From: Haloplasma contractile
GTDB lineage: Bacteria > Bacillota_I > Bacilli_A > Haloplasmatales > Haloplasmataceae
Direction: 5' to 3'
Assembly: GCA_016841945.1 (NCBI GenBank)
Contig: JAENYC010000011.1
Coordinates: 28,823 to 92,822, forward strand
Length of the DNA: 64,000 nt
Shown one piece after another: positions 8,960 to 17,720 of this stretch. Under the pieces are notes generated by a model that ran no database searches, had not been told where the DNA came from, and was given only the letters and a program-made list of their open reading frames with translations. Position 1 is the first letter of the stretch; each line of letters opens with the position of its first letter. Made by a program: the position numbers and the translations under genes.

Positions 8960-9538
8960 CTATACATCTAATATCTCATAAATTGATTGTTTTATCTCTT
9001 TTTCTATTTCATCTTTTAAATCAAATACTTTTTTCCATTTAGGTACTGTATAATCAGTTACTCCTTTTCTAAGTGCTACATCAACCATTCGCTTTTCTAT
9101 TTTACAAAAACCGGTTGGTAATGCAAGATAGTCACAAACTTGAATTAATTTGTCATATTGATCATACGTCGTATTTTCAATGAAATTTTTTATAAATTGA
9201 ATTTCTTCTTCTGTACAATCAAATTTACCAATAAAATCTGAAATATTTTGATGTACAAAAGAATGAGTTAGACAAACTTTACCTACTTCCTCATACCCTA
9301 ACTCACATAAATAATTATAACCATATATAGTATGATGTAAATCATATACGCCTTCACGTCTACCGATATCGTGTAACAGCCCACAAATATAGGCCTTTTC
9401 ACTATGATATCTTTTACTATAACTCGCAATCTTTTCTGCTGCCAAAGCGGTATTATATGAATGTTTAACCCAAGTACCAGGATTTAATTTTTCAGCTTCT
9501 TGAATCAGTTTATGTGCTTCTTCTCTTAATGGTATCAT
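8960..9538 (-). CDS. HD-domain phosphohydrolase
   Basis: 192 residues with an HD metal site: H26, then H56-D57 within GLLHDIGRR, and a further conserved histidine segment (LTHSFVHQ). Such HDIG-type proteins hydrolyse nucleotide or phosphate esters; the substrate is unknown. The N-terminus (IPLREEAHKLIQEAEKLNPG) is the usual one for this subfamily, which supports the start even though it overlaps the upstream acetyltransferase by 29 bp. Likely co-translated with it. Confidence 0.85.
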   Translation of the reverse strand: MIPLREEAHKLIQEAEKLNPGTWVKHSYNTALAAEKIASYSKRYHSEKAYICGLLHDIGRREGVYDLHHTIYGYNYLCELGYEEVGKVCLTHSFVHQNISDFIGKFDCTEEEIQFIKNFIENTTYDQYDKLIQVCDYLALPTGFCKIEKRMVDVALRKGVTDYTVPKWKKVFDLKDEIEKEIKQSIYEILDV

Positions 9539-10100
9539 TGTTCACCTCTAACTTATCTTTCAAAATTTTAATTGCTGCTTCATAATCATTTTTATAATGG
9601 GCAAAGCTACCTTCTTCTAATATCTTAAAACCAGCTTTTTGATAAATTCCTATTGCTTTATAACTCCAAGTTTGCGTATGAAGATAAATATCAACATCTC
9701 CTAATAACGTTATACTATGTTTAATTCCTTGATAGACAATTGCTTTTCCTAAACCCTTCCCCTGATAATTAGGTTTTACCGCTACCCAATGTACAGACGG
9801 ATAATCATCATCCCACCATATGGTAAATGTGGCAACTTTTTCATGTTTATCATTTTCAATAAATAGACATCTTTTCTTTAGCTCTTCTTGATAAGGTTTA
9901 TAATACTTATCAAAATAACTTAACGATTTTTCTACATTATCAAATTCTAAAACAGATGTCTCTATTTCTGCCCATGCTTTTTCATCACCTGTTTGATAAG
10001 AAACAAAATCATAACCTTTAGGACAAATAACCTCTTTTATCTTTGTCCCTTGTTTTCTTAACATAATCACATTATAATACGGAATCTTTTTGTCTAACAT
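9510..10100 (-). CDS. GNAT family N-acetyltransferase
   Basis: 196 residues. The acetyl-CoA binding motif A is VKPNYQGKGLGKAIV (about 113-127), followed by the typical YQKAGFKI tail segment. The acceptor is unknown. AGGTGG precedes the ATG. It overlaps the HD hydrolase gene at its 3' end, so the two form an operon. Confidence 0.85.
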   Translation of the reverse strand: MLDKKIPYYNVIMLRKQGTKIKEVICPKGYDFVSYQTGDEKAWAEIETSVLEFDNVEKSLSYFDKYYKPYQEELKKRCLFIENDKHEKVATFTIWWDDDYPSVHWVAVKPNYQGKGLGKAIVYQGIKHSITLLGDVDIYLHTQTWSYKAIGIYQKAGFKILEEGSFAHYKNDYEAAIKILKDKLEVNNDTIKRRST

Positions 10101-10169
10101 ATCTCCACCTAAATAATTTTTCTCTATTATAACATAGGAAAGTATCTGTTTGCTTATTGCTTAACTAAT

Positions 10170-10745
10170 TATAATAATTTTTATGATGTATCCTTAAATT
10201 TGTGGGTATTTTCAGAGTATTTCTCTATCCAAATCCAGATATCTCAAGTATCATATTGTCATTTTCATCTATTGCAACCACAATACATACTTTATGATGA
10301 GATATTCCAGAATAAGCTAATAACTATATCTAGGTATATTTGATGGTTTGGTTCCTTTAAGTATATCTTCGTATAGATACAATCTAACTCAACTTTAAGT
10401 TTCTATTAGCTTTATAAAGTTTATGTCGCATATAAAAACAAGTTGTAGTTCTTAAGTATCACAATCAATGAATTTCAACCATATATCTTTTGTAGTTCTA
10501 CTTCTATATAGAAGTATATTAGATGTATCACAAAATGATTTATTACATCCGTGACATATGTATATTGTACTCCTTAGTTTGTTTTTTTGTTTTTAACAAA
10601 CTTAACTGATTCACAATGTGGACAATATAAATAAGTATCACTTTTTGATTCCTTAGGCTATTAATAGACTTAATGAAACTAAAAACATCTTCATATTTCT
10701 TTGTAGATAGTTTATTTAATTCATTAAATCTGCTATATTTATCAT
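10170..10745 (-). pseudogene. Decayed IS1595-like transposase
   Basis: No long open frame exists in the 800 bp between 10101 and 10902. The minus strand still encodes recognisable pieces in shifting frames: an N-terminal stretch (KYEDVFSFIKSINSLRNQK), a zinc-ribbon first knuckle YLYCPHCESVKFVKN, the second knuckle YICHGCNKSFCDTSN, then LLYRSRTTKDIWLKFIDC, a YATKLYKANRNL piece, and VAIDENDNMILEISGFG. This order (CPxC, CxxC, F-C/S-D-T, YRS, W.KFI, VAID) is that of IS1595/ISXO2-type transposases. At least three frameshifts and several stops show long inactivity. Terminal repeats were not identified. Confidence 0.7.
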
Positions 10746-10871
10746 TCTAATTACCTCTTTATATAAAGTGATTTATTACATAATGTATGTAACAATGAAA
10801 AAATATAAACACTTAAATTGAATTTAGCGTTGAATTTTGTCAATTGTTCATTCAAAAATCATTTCCAATAA

Positions 10872-10896
10872 AAAACCAACTGATTTAGTTGGTTTT
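10872..10896 (-). terminator. Terminator of the OppB-like operon
   Basis: AAAACCAACT pairs with AGTTGGTTTT around a 5-nt loop; the A run at 10870-10875 gives the U tract on the minus strand. It lies just downstream of the permease stop at 10903. Confidence 0.85.
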
Positions 10897-10902
10897 AACG
10901 GT

Positions 10903-11841
10903 CTATTTTTTTGAACCAATTCTAATTCTAGGATCTAATATTCCATATAAAATATCAATGATTAAACCGAAGACTAAACTGATGGATGTATAAAATCCAG
11001 CAATCAGAACTAAACGATTTGTATCAATAATAATTCTATATTCACTACCAAGTTTAACAAAAATTGAATCTAGAAATTGTCTTGCAATTCCTGGGATACC
11101 ATATATCAATTCTATAATAAAAGAACCGCAGAGGACATAAATAAAAGATGATAAAATGGCTGGTATTACAGGTACCATACAGTTTCTTAATGCATGGCGA
11201 AATATTGCTTGTCTCCTATTTAAACCTTTTGTTTTTAACATTAGAAAGTAATCAGATTGGAAATCTTCAACTAACTCTCCACGTACTAAACGAGTTAGTT
11301 CTGCAATGGGTCCAGCTGATAAGGCCAATATTGGAATAACTAAACCTTTCATTCTCATTGTATATCCATGAATCTCTGCAGGATATTGTGGTGGAAACCA
11401 TTTAAATTGAAAGCCTAAAAAATAAATTAAAATAAAAATTAATACAAAGCTTGGTATAGAACTGAATATTAATGTGAAAATACCGATAATATGATCATAT
11501 ATAGAATTTTTCTTAATTGCCGAAAAAATGCCTAGTAAAATTCCAATTGGGATATAAATAAAAAATGCGATGATGTTCACTTTCAAAGTAATAGGAACTT
11601 TTTCCTTAAATAAACTCCAAATTTCTTTTTGTTTAATTGTATATCCCCAATCCCAATTTTTTATAACACCTTTTAGAAATTGAATATATTGTTGATATAC
11701 AAGTGGTACATCATTTATTAATGGATGAGGATATGACCATAATTCAATCATAGCTAGTCTACTAACAAAAAACAATAATGAAGTAACGAGAAATAATATA
11801 ATAAAAAAGAAAATTAACCTAATAAATAAGTATTTAATCAA
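10903..11841 (-). CDS. Orphan OppB/DppB-like peptide ABC transporter permease
   Basis: About 312 residues with six hydrophobic segments. The cytoplasmic EAA-type loop is clear (KTKGLNRRQAIFRHALRN), and the order of segments is that of OppB/DppB permeases for oligopeptides or nickel. I prefer the TTG at 11841 (IKYLFIRL start, behind GGGGTG) to the GTG at 11856. What is odd is the company: no second permease, no ATPases and no binding protein are near. Instead it is the third gene of an operon with an ArsR-type regulator and an unknown 320-aa protein. It may work with subunits encoded elsewhere or be the survivor of a broken operon; a decayed transposase lies just downstream. Confidence 0.8.
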   Translation of the reverse strand: MIKYLFIRLIFFFIILFLVTSLLFFVSRLAMIELWSYPHPLINDVPLVYQQYIQFLKGVIKNWDWGYTIKQKEIWSLFKEKVPITLKVNIIAFFIYIPIGILLGIFSAIKKNSIYDHIIGIFTLIFSSIPSFVLIFILIYFLGFQFKWFPPQYPAEIHGYTMRMKGLVIPILALSAGPIAELTRLVRGELVEDFQSDYFLMLKTKGLNRRQAIFRHALRNCMVPVIPAILSSFIYVLCGSFIIELIYGIPGIARQFLDSIFVKLGSEYRIIIDTNRLVLIAGFYTSISLVFGLIIDILYGILDPRIRIGSKK

Positions 11842-11893
11842 ACATATACACCCCACTTCTATATTAATTACCTTATTTTATAATTTAATTTAA

Positions 11894-12856
11894 TTATAAA
11901 GTGATTTTTTTTATTTTTGCTTCTTTATACATCTTCTTAAATAAAGATGGAACTGTATCATAATTCTTCTGCGTCATTCTATAATCTATTAATTCTTCTA
12001 ACTTCATACCACTAATAAAAGGATCCGCTTCTAAACCAGGTAATAACTTAGATTTCTGAAAACATACTTCTGTTTCTATTAACTTAATAATACCAAAATA
12101 ATCTTTTTCCATAATATCAGAAGTATCAGGGTGAGTTGATAACAGATGTAGATTCATGAATCGTACACCAACTTCATGTATCAATGCGTTTTTCATCACA
12201 TCCCAACTATGACAACTACCAAATACAATTTTCTGTGGTCCCAAACTACTCGCAGTTGTATAAGATTCAGGACATATAATCAGATTAAACTCATCATACG
12301 GATACTTCATATTTAACACTTGTTCCCATTTTGAAAATACGTTAAGCGTTCTACATTTTGATTCATAATCTTTCATATTATAATGGTTTAACAACTGATG
12401 ATATTCATGAAGATAATGTGGCCATAATTTAATAAGAAACTCATGAAAATAGTTTACAATATCAATTACTTTCTCTTTATTTTTCCTTATATTTTTGAAA
12501 AGATAATTTAACCAACTTTTTGTATACCATTTATCCCAATATATCGTCTTTTTTGGATAAATGTCTTGAAAAGAATGAATGGATTCATTTTTTATAAATT
12601 GAATCAACACATGATTTATTTTTTCAAGTTCACTGACAGATGTTGGGTCTAAATAAGATGGTATCTGATAAACCAAAGTAAAGATTGGGCCACCAGCACT
12701 TGGCGGACAAAAAGCAAACTCTTTTCCTAAAGTTTCTAATTTTTTTGTGTTCTGTTCATATTTTGGATTAGTTTTACCCCCGATTAATCCTAGTTGTTTC
12801 AATCCATAAAAACAAAGTGATGCATAATATGATTTTTTAATATTAACATTTGACAT
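11894..12856 (-). CDS. Unknown 320-aa protein, possible degenerate zincin fold
   Basis: I do not recognise this soluble protein. Visible marks: an N-terminal CPPSAGGP loop (50-57), a helical middle, a strand NLIICPESY (191-199), then NALIHEVGVRFMN with HEVGV at 227-231 where a zinc peptidase would have HEVGH, and a downstream IETEVC (260-265). The strand-loop 'hydrophobic-P-S/E-x-Y' also occurs before the DNA-binding domain of both nearby ArsR-type regulators (IIIIPSRY, IFIFCPSYF), which suggests a shared domain. It starts 4 bp after the regulator stop with AAGGAG inside the overlap region, so it is co-translated with the regulator and the OppB-like permease. A ligand-binding or sensor role is possible; enzyme activity looks doubtful without the second histidine. 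Confidence 0.6.
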   Translation of the reverse strand: MSNVNIKKSYYASLCFYGLKQLGLIGGKTNPKYEQNTKKLETLGKEFAFCPPSAGGPIFTLVYQIPSYLDPTSVSELEKINHVLIQFIKNESIHSFQDIYPKKTIYWDKWYTKSWLNYLFKNIRKNKEKVIDIVNYFHEFLIKLWPHYLHEYHQLLNHYNMKDYESKCRTLNVFSKWEQVLNMKYPYDEFNLIICPESYTTASSLGPQKIVFGSCHSWDVMKNALIHEVGVRFMNLHLLSTHPDTSDIMEKDYFGIIKLIETEVCFQKSKLLPGLEADPFISGMKLEELIDYRMTQKNYDTVPSLFKKMYKEAKIKKITL

Positions 12857-12860
12857 TCTA

Positions 12861-13715
12861 TCACTCCTTGGTTAATAATTGTAGAAAGTCAATCATCTTC
12901 TTAAGGCGCGCTCTTTCTGGTGTATAAGAAACCACTTTTCCAGATTGAGCACGGGATACTAAACCCGCTTGGCGTAAAACGTTTAAATGATGAGAAACAG
13001 TTGCAGCTGTAATTCCAAGTATTTTCGCTAGTTCAATTCCTTCAATACTTTGTTGTTGAAATAATAATTTCTGCATGATTTTCATCCGTCTTTTATCTCC
13101 TAATGCAGCCATGCATTTTACATATACATCATTATCTATTAGAATTTCATCAACTTTCTCTTCAGCCCCAACTAATAAAATCAAATGATTTAAAACAGAA
13201 TTAAAACCTAACTGAACACCCATATATCTTGATGGTATGATGATAATTTGATTTGAATCCTCCACCATTTTTTTATGTTCAAGTGATAACTGATATCCAT
13301 ATCTTTTTTCTAATAAATCAATAACCTCTGAAATATGTGTTATATTAATATCATTCTTTTCATCATCTTTCCAATATTCTGGTTTTAATTCATAAACATG
13401 GTTAATTAATTTTAATAATCCATTTATTTTAGTTGATTCAATTAAATGATTATTTTGATTTTTTACAAGTTCTCCATGTTTTATGACTAATTCTAATAAT
13501 GGATTTAAAAGTATTTCTGCATGATCTAAATCTTCATAAGGAATAATCGATTGTAGTAAATCACCATATTTTTCTTTACATATTTTATGATACTTTAAGT
13601 ATTCTTTTTTGACATCAAAAACATACGGATTTTGCATGGCTAAAAATCCCATAAATATATCCATTGTAAGATATCTTTTCATCTTAATATTAACTTCTTT
13701 TTGCTTAATAAACAT
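12861..13715 (-). CDS. ArsR-type transcriptional regulator with N-terminal sensor domain (1)
   Basis: 284 residues: an N-terminal domain of about 195 residues with a IIIIPSRYMG strand-loop (157-166), then an ArsR winged helix (about 203-275). The recognition helix is TAATVSHHL (236-244), nearly identical to TTATISHHL in the second regulator at 16661. No metal-site cysteines of classical ArsR proteins are seen. The promoter has a perfect -35 TTGACA and an inverted repeat that fills the whole spacer, so autorepression is expected. First gene of an operon with the 320-aa protein and the OppB-like permease. GAGGTG supports the start. Confidence 0.85.
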   Translation of the reverse strand: MFIKQKEVNIKMKRYLTMDIFMGFLAMQNPYVFDVKKEYLKYHKICKEKYGDLLQSIIPYEDLDHAEILLNPLLELVIKHGELVKNQNNHLIESTKINGLLKLINHVYELKPEYWKDDEKNDINITHISEVIDLLEKRYGYQLSLEHKKMVEDSNQIIIIPSRYMGVQLGFNSVLNHLILLVGAEEKVDEILIDNDVYVKCMAALGDKRRMKIMQKLLFQQQSIEGIELAKILGITAATVSHHLNVLRQAGLVSRAQSGKVVSYTPERARLKKMIDFLQLLTKE

Positions 13716-13728
13716 TCCAACACCTCAT

Positions 13729-13758
13729 ATTATGATTAGATGATATTCTAATTGTCAA
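13729..13758 (-). promoter_or_regulatory. Promoter and operator of ArsR operon 1
   Basis: On the minus strand: TTGACA (13753-13758), an 18-bp spacer, CATAAT (13729-13734). The spacer (13735-13752) is exactly the inverted repeat ATTAGATGATATTCTAAT (plus strand), so a bound repressor would block RNA polymerase. The same ATTAGA-N6-TCTAAT element occurs at 16586 and 17721. Confidence 0.85.
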
Positions 13759-13790
13759 ATTAAGTATACAGATAAATTAATCACTTGTCA

Positions 13791-13820
13791 AGAAAAAACT
13801 ACATCCTGTTAGATGTAGTT
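13791..13820 (-). terminator. Terminator of the ABC-2 exporter operon
   Basis: AACTACATC pairs with GATGTAGTT around a 6-nt loop; on the minus strand a T run follows. The stop codon of the 61-aa gene lies in the stem. Confidence 0.85.
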
Positions 13821-14004
13821 AATTTCTTTTTATAAATTGATTCTCTTTTTCACTATATATATAACCTTTATCTTTTAACTTTTCTTTCAAGATTTTAACA
13901 TCGAGATTTAAATCATGACACAATGACTTAAAATCAATGTACTCATCCTTTAATTTATTATTAATGGTATTGACATTCATACTTAATAATTCCTCTTGAT
14001 TCAT
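13819..14004 (-). CDS. Small 61-aa protein in the exporter operon
   Basis: A short, charged, mostly helical protein (LKDEYIDFKSLCHDLNLDV, then KILKEKLKDKGYIY). It has a strong AAGGAG ribosome site, lies 35 bp after the second ABC-2 permease, and its stop is inside the operon terminator, so it is very likely translated. The helix-turn-helix-like spacing (a short helix, then 'LNLDVKILKEKLKDKGY') looks like a small DNA-binding or adaptor fold, but I do not know the family. Confidence 0.65.
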   Translation of the reverse strand: MNQEELLSMNVNTINNKLKDEYIDFKSLCHDLNLDVKILKEKLKDKGYIYSEKENQFIKRN

Positions 14005-14039
14005 CTTAACTCCTTTTATTTTTATTATTTGCTGTTAAA

Positions 14040-14822
14040 TTAATAAGCATCCATCGTCGCACCATTTCTTGCTTTTTTCTCTAAATATTGATACATCAAT
14101 AAAGCAAAAATAATATATATACAGCCAATTAAAAACTCTTGACTTAATAAAAATAATATGTTTGTTTTCCCTCTTAACAACATTTTAGAAGCTTCAATAC
14201 TTCTTGTAAGTGGAAGGCAATAAGAAATACCTTGTAAAAAACCTGGTAAATTTTCTCGTGGTATATTAGCACCTGAAAAAACTAACAACAAGGAATAACA
14301 AATATTTAAAAGCATATGAATTTCCCTTGTGATAAGCGCAAAGATTCCTATCAAAACACCTAATCCCATGACCGAAAATATTCCAATTAGAATACTTAGT
14401 ATAAATAATGGAATGTTGATATAAGATAAATCAATATTAAACAACAATATTCCGAGTAAAATACCCGTTGTTACAGATAGTAACCCATCTAATATATGCA
14501 TAAAAGTTCGACCGATAAAAACCACAAATTTATTAATAGGGGATGCAATGACGACTTTCAAAGTCCCCATATTACGATCATTAATAAAAGTGGTTGATAC
14601 ACCAAAGAAGGCATTAAAAGAAGCAAGTATTAGCGCGTTGCCAATCACCCAAGGTGTTAAATCAGTCGCATGATATGCATATTTAGCAGTTAAAACAAAG
14701 AAAATCAGTTGTAAAAGTGGCATCATGGTTTTAACTAAAATATAGTTTTGTAAACTGAGTATCGCAAATAAAGAACGATAACTCATAAGTGCTTGATTAA
14801 AAAATCTCTTGATTCCATCCAT
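14040..14822 (-). CDS. ABC-2 type exporter permease (B)
   Basis: 260 residues with six hydrophobic segments in the ABC-2 arrangement, including a conserved central part (GTLKVVIASPINKFVVFIGR) and a late segment with CYSLLLVFSGANIPRENLPG, the usual 'SG...P...LP' of this family. It begins one base after the stop of permease A and has the same length, so the two probably form a heterodimer with the ATPase at 15598. Substrate unknown; such exporters carry drugs, peptides or polysaccharide precursors. Confidence 0.85.
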   Translation of the reverse strand: MDGIKRFFNQALMSYRSLFAILSLQNYILVKTMMPLLQLIFFVLTAKYAYHATDLTPWVIGNALILASFNAFFGVSTTFINDRNMGTLKVVIASPINKFVVFIGRTFMHILDGLLSVTTGILLGILLFNIDLSYINIPLFILSILIGIFSVMGLGVLIGIFALITREIHMLLNICYSLLLVFSGANIPRENLPGFLQGISYCLPLTRSIEASKMLLRGKTNILFLLSQEFLIGCIYIIFALLMYQYLEKKARNGATMDAY

Positions 14823-15605
14823 TTACACTACCTCCAGTGTTGCATTCACTCTTGCCTTTTTATCGATTAATTTAAAGAAATAAATGGCTGTGATAAAATA
14901 CAAAATGGTCAATAAGGTTAAAATACCTAATTTATAATAAAACTCATGCATGTTAATCATCTCTCTACTTGATATACGAAGTAAATCTTTAGCCCAAGTG
15001 GGTGTTAAAACATAGGAAATTACCCTAAGAAAAGAAGGAAGCATGTCAATTGGAAAAACTAGTCCACAAATAATATAAATAGGATAATCAAGCGCGTTCA
15101 TAAATATACGCACTTGTCTTGATAACGTTAGTAAACCCGCTAGCAACATTGATATCGCCATAAATGATAGTATGGTTACTAATAAGGTAATTGAAAAATG
15201 AAAGATATGGGGAATGTAAAATTTAACACCATATACTAAAACGATAAAAGCAGTTGAGTAAATCATTGAAACAACACCTAATAAGACGTTTCCAAATATT
15301 TTTCCACTCATGATGACGATGAATTTTACAGGTGAACAGTTTAATATCGGTAATGTGCCCATCCATCGTTCTCTATCAATATCACTAGCAGAAGAATACA
15401 CAATAGTCCCCCAAATGGTAATGAGTCCTGTTCCATAAATCATATGAGAGACAAAGTCTGTTACACCTGAGTTTTTGAACATGAGATATAAAATAGTTCC
15501 AAAAATAAGTGGTTGAACTAACATCACAAAACGAAACATGTTTCTTGAAAAGGTTTGTTTCATATGTAGAATTGAACTTGTGAAAAATGCTCGAACATTA
15601 CCCAT
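14823..15605 (-). CDS. ABC-2 type exporter permease (A)
   Basis: 260 residues from the ATG at 15605 (MGNVRAFFTSS). This start overlaps the ATPase stop by 8 bases (ATGGGTAA) and has AAGGTG just upstream, so I reject the longer frame from 15638. It has six membrane segments with the ABC-2 features RERWMGTLPILNCSPVKFIV and CGLVFPIDMLPSFLR. Paralogous to permease B that follows it. Confidence 0.85.
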   Translation of the reverse strand: MGNVRAFFTSSILHMKQTFSRNMFRFVMLVQPLIFGTILYLMFKNSGVTDFVSHMIYGTGLITIWGTIVYSSASDIDRERWMGTLPILNCSPVKFIVIMSGKIFGNVLLGVVSMIYSTAFIVLVYGVKFYIPHIFHFSITLLVTILSFMAISMLLAGLLTLSRQVRIFMNALDYPIYIICGLVFPIDMLPSFLRVISYVLTPTWAKDLLRISSREMINMHEFYYKLGILTLLTILYFITAIYFFKLIDKKARVNATLEVV

Positions 15606-16569
15606 TGAAATCACCTTGTAATATCTGTATATAAGCATCTTCTAATGTCTTCTGTCTTGTATTAATATTGATAAATTGATTTTCCTTAAATATCTCTTGT
15701 AAACTTTTTAACACAGAAAAATAATGTTTAGTTTCAATACTCACATGAAGTACTCTATCTTTTTTCATTAATTTAGCCTGTTGATAGATGTTAGCCAATT
15801 GATTTTTTTGATTTTCATCTACCTCTATTAAGTTCGTTGTTAAAATTTTAATATCATCTAAGTTTGATTTAATCTCCTCAGGTGAGCCAATTTTAATAAT
15901 TTTTCCATTATTAATAAAAGCAATTCTATCACACAAATCATCAGCTTCTTGCATGTAGTGAGTCGTTAACAAAATTGTTTTTCCATCTTCTTTTAATTTT
16001 AAGATTATATTTCTTAAGTTTTGTGCTGCAACAGGGTCTAATCCTATGGTAGGTTCATCTAAAAATAATATATCAGGGTCATTCATTAAACCTCTCGCAA
16101 TTTGAAGTCGTTGCTTCATTCCTTTTGAAAAGGTCTCAACTTTTTCTTCTTTTCTATCGTATAATCCAACTAATTTTAATAACTCATCAATTCTTTTTTC
16201 TTTTATATTTCTCTTCAACTTATGTAAGTCTCCAAAATAACTTAGATTATCCTTCGCACTTAAACGCCAATATAAACTTCTTTCCCCACCAAATATAAAA
16301 TTAATCTGTTTTCTAATCTTTTGTTCTTCTCCATCAACATTATAGCCCAATACCTTTGCCTCTCCATCACTGGGCAACAGGAGTGTCGTTAATATTTTAA
16401 TCGTCGTTGTTTTTCCTGCACCATTTGGTCCAAGTAACCCAAATATCTCACCTTTCCTAATATCAAAATTGATACCTTTCAGTGCTTCTGTCACAATTGT
16501 TTTTCTTCTCATAATCCCTTTTTTTGATTTGTATACTCTTTTTAAATTCTTCACTTCTACTATATTCAT
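15598..16569 (-). CDS. ABC-2 exporter ATP-binding protein
   Basis: 323 residues with one nucleotide-binding domain: Walker A GPNGAGKT (47-54), Q-loop region with GGERSLYWRLSAKDNL (94-109), signature FSKGMKQ (147-153), Walker B ILFLDEP (167-173), then a C-terminal extension of about 90 residues as in the DrrA/NodI-like class. It drives the two permeases encoded after it. AGGAGG precedes the ATG, and the operon promoter carries the ATTAGA-N6-TCTAAT operator just after the -10 box. Confidence 0.92.
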   Translation of the reverse strand: MNIVEVKNLKRVYKSKKGIMRRKTIVTEALKGINFDIRKGEIFGLLGPNGAGKTTTIKILTTLLLPSDGEAKVLGYNVDGEEQKIRKQINFIFGGERSLYWRLSAKDNLSYFGDLHKLKRNIKEKRIDELLKLVGLYDRKEEKVETFSKGMKQRLQIARGLMNDPDILFLDEPTIGLDPVAAQNLRNIILKLKEDGKTILLTTHYMQEADDLCDRIAFINNGKIIKIGSPEEIKSNLDDIKILTTNLIEVDENQKNQLANIYQQAKLMKKDRVLHVSIETKHYFSVLKSLQEIFKENQFININTRQKTLEDAYIQILQGDFNG

Positions 16570-16585
16570 TGTTTTCCTCCTACAA

Positions 16586-16643
16586 ATTAGACGAATATCT
16601 AATAAGATAATTATATTATATTAACCCTGTGTTTATTTGTCAA
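16586..16643 (-). promoter_or_regulatory. Promoter and ArsR-type operator of the ABC-2 exporter operon
   Basis: Minus strand: TTGACA (16638-16643), 17-bp spacer, TATAAT (16615-16620). The inverted repeat ATTAGACGAATATCTAAT (16586-16603) lies about 11 bp downstream of the -10 box, over the expected transcription start. It shares both half-sites with the operators at 13735 and 17721. Confidence 0.85.
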
Positions 16644-16660
16644 TAAAAAAAACAAACTTT

Positions 16661-17707
16661 CTACAGTTTGTCTTTTCCTTGATTAGTAATATAATCCTTC
16701 GTTAATTGTAATATCCTTTTCAATTGTGCATCATTCAGTCGAAAATACTTCGTATTTTTAATCTTTTCTTCATTTACTAATCCTACAGATTTTAATTGTT
16801 CAAGATGATGTGATATGGTTGCTGTGGTTAAATCTAAGCTATTTGCGAGTAATTTACCATATGAAGGGCCATTATATAACCGTCGTAATATCTCTAATCT
16901 TGTTCTATCAGATATAACTTTTAACGTACTTATAATTTCTTCCCCCATTTGATTTAACTGAAATAAATTATTTCTTAAATCATATATCACAATATTCATT
17001 TTTTCATTGTGAATTCTTAACCGATGGGGACTTATAAAATAAGATGGACAAAAAATAAATATTTGATAATCAAAAACTCTCCCAAATTTCTTTCCCATCA
17101 GTTCTTGACTCACATCTAAAGCATTTTTCATCTTTAGTTTTGCCTCAATTATTTCATTCGCATCTTGATAATCGATTGATAGTGTTTGTATTTGCTGTTG
17201 AAATAGTGGTAATTGATTGATCTCTTTTAAGAGTCTACAAAATTCTTGTTTAAACCAACTTGTTTCATATAAAATAGGATGTATTTCCTTTATAGATTCT
17301 TTAAACAGCCAAGGAAATTTTTCTTCTATATCTTTTTCTAGAATCTCTTGATTTATTAACTGTCGATAATTTTCTTTATTCAACACATGGTCTGTGAAAA
17401 TAGAGATGACTTCATGGTCTTCTAATCTCAATATTTTATCAATTAATAGATTCAAATCCTTATATTCTTCAAATTCTAAAATGAATTGATATAATTGCAG
17501 GCCATGAAAAGGAAAATTTGCGATTTTCTCAAGAAGGCTTTTACTATCATCATCTAATACATTTAAAATTGTTTTGATAAAATCATGCAGAAACTCATGA
17601 TGATTAGGAACAGCGAGTGCTTGTACAACAGAAAACAATTCCACAATGGGTGAGGAAATACATGAGGTTTTAGGAGTTATTGTATTTTCATCTATTTCAA
17701 AAGACAT
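16661..17707 (-). CDS. ArsR-type transcriptional regulator with DUF5937-like domain (2)
   Basis: 348 residues. The N-terminal part (SSPIVELFSVVQALAVPNHH, residues 18-37) has the 'SP..EL...L..P.HH' pattern of DUF5937-containing ArsR proteins; a strand-loop IFIFCPSYF follows at 216-224. The C-terminal winged helix (about 255-335) has the recognition helix TTATISHHL (294-302). It lies directly upstream of the exporter operon, shares its operator sequence and probably represses both itself and the exporter. The ligand it senses is unknown. GAGGTG precedes the ATG. Confidence 0.85.
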   Translation of the reverse strand: MSFEIDENTITPKTSCISSPIVELFSVVQALAVPNHHEFLHDFIKTILNVLDDDSKSLLEKIANFPFHGLQLYQFILEFEEYKDLNLLIDKILRLEDHEVISIFTDHVLNKENYRQLINQEILEKDIEEKFPWLFKESIKEIHPILYETSWFKQEFCRLLKEINQLPLFQQQIQTLSIDYQDANEIIEAKLKMKNALDVSQELMGKKFGRVFDYQIFIFCPSYFISPHRLRIHNEKMNIVIYDLRNNLFQLNQMGEEIISTLKVISDRTRLEILRRLYNGPSYGKLLANSLDLTTATISHHLEQLKSVGLVNEEKIKNTKYFRLNDAQLKRILQLTKDYITNQGKDKL

Positions 17708-17720
17708 TTTATCACCTCTA

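Noticed and set aside
11894..12856. Calling the 320-aa protein an active zinc metallopeptidase
   Set aside because: The HEVGV segment lacks the second histidine of HExxH; only a degenerate relationship is possible.
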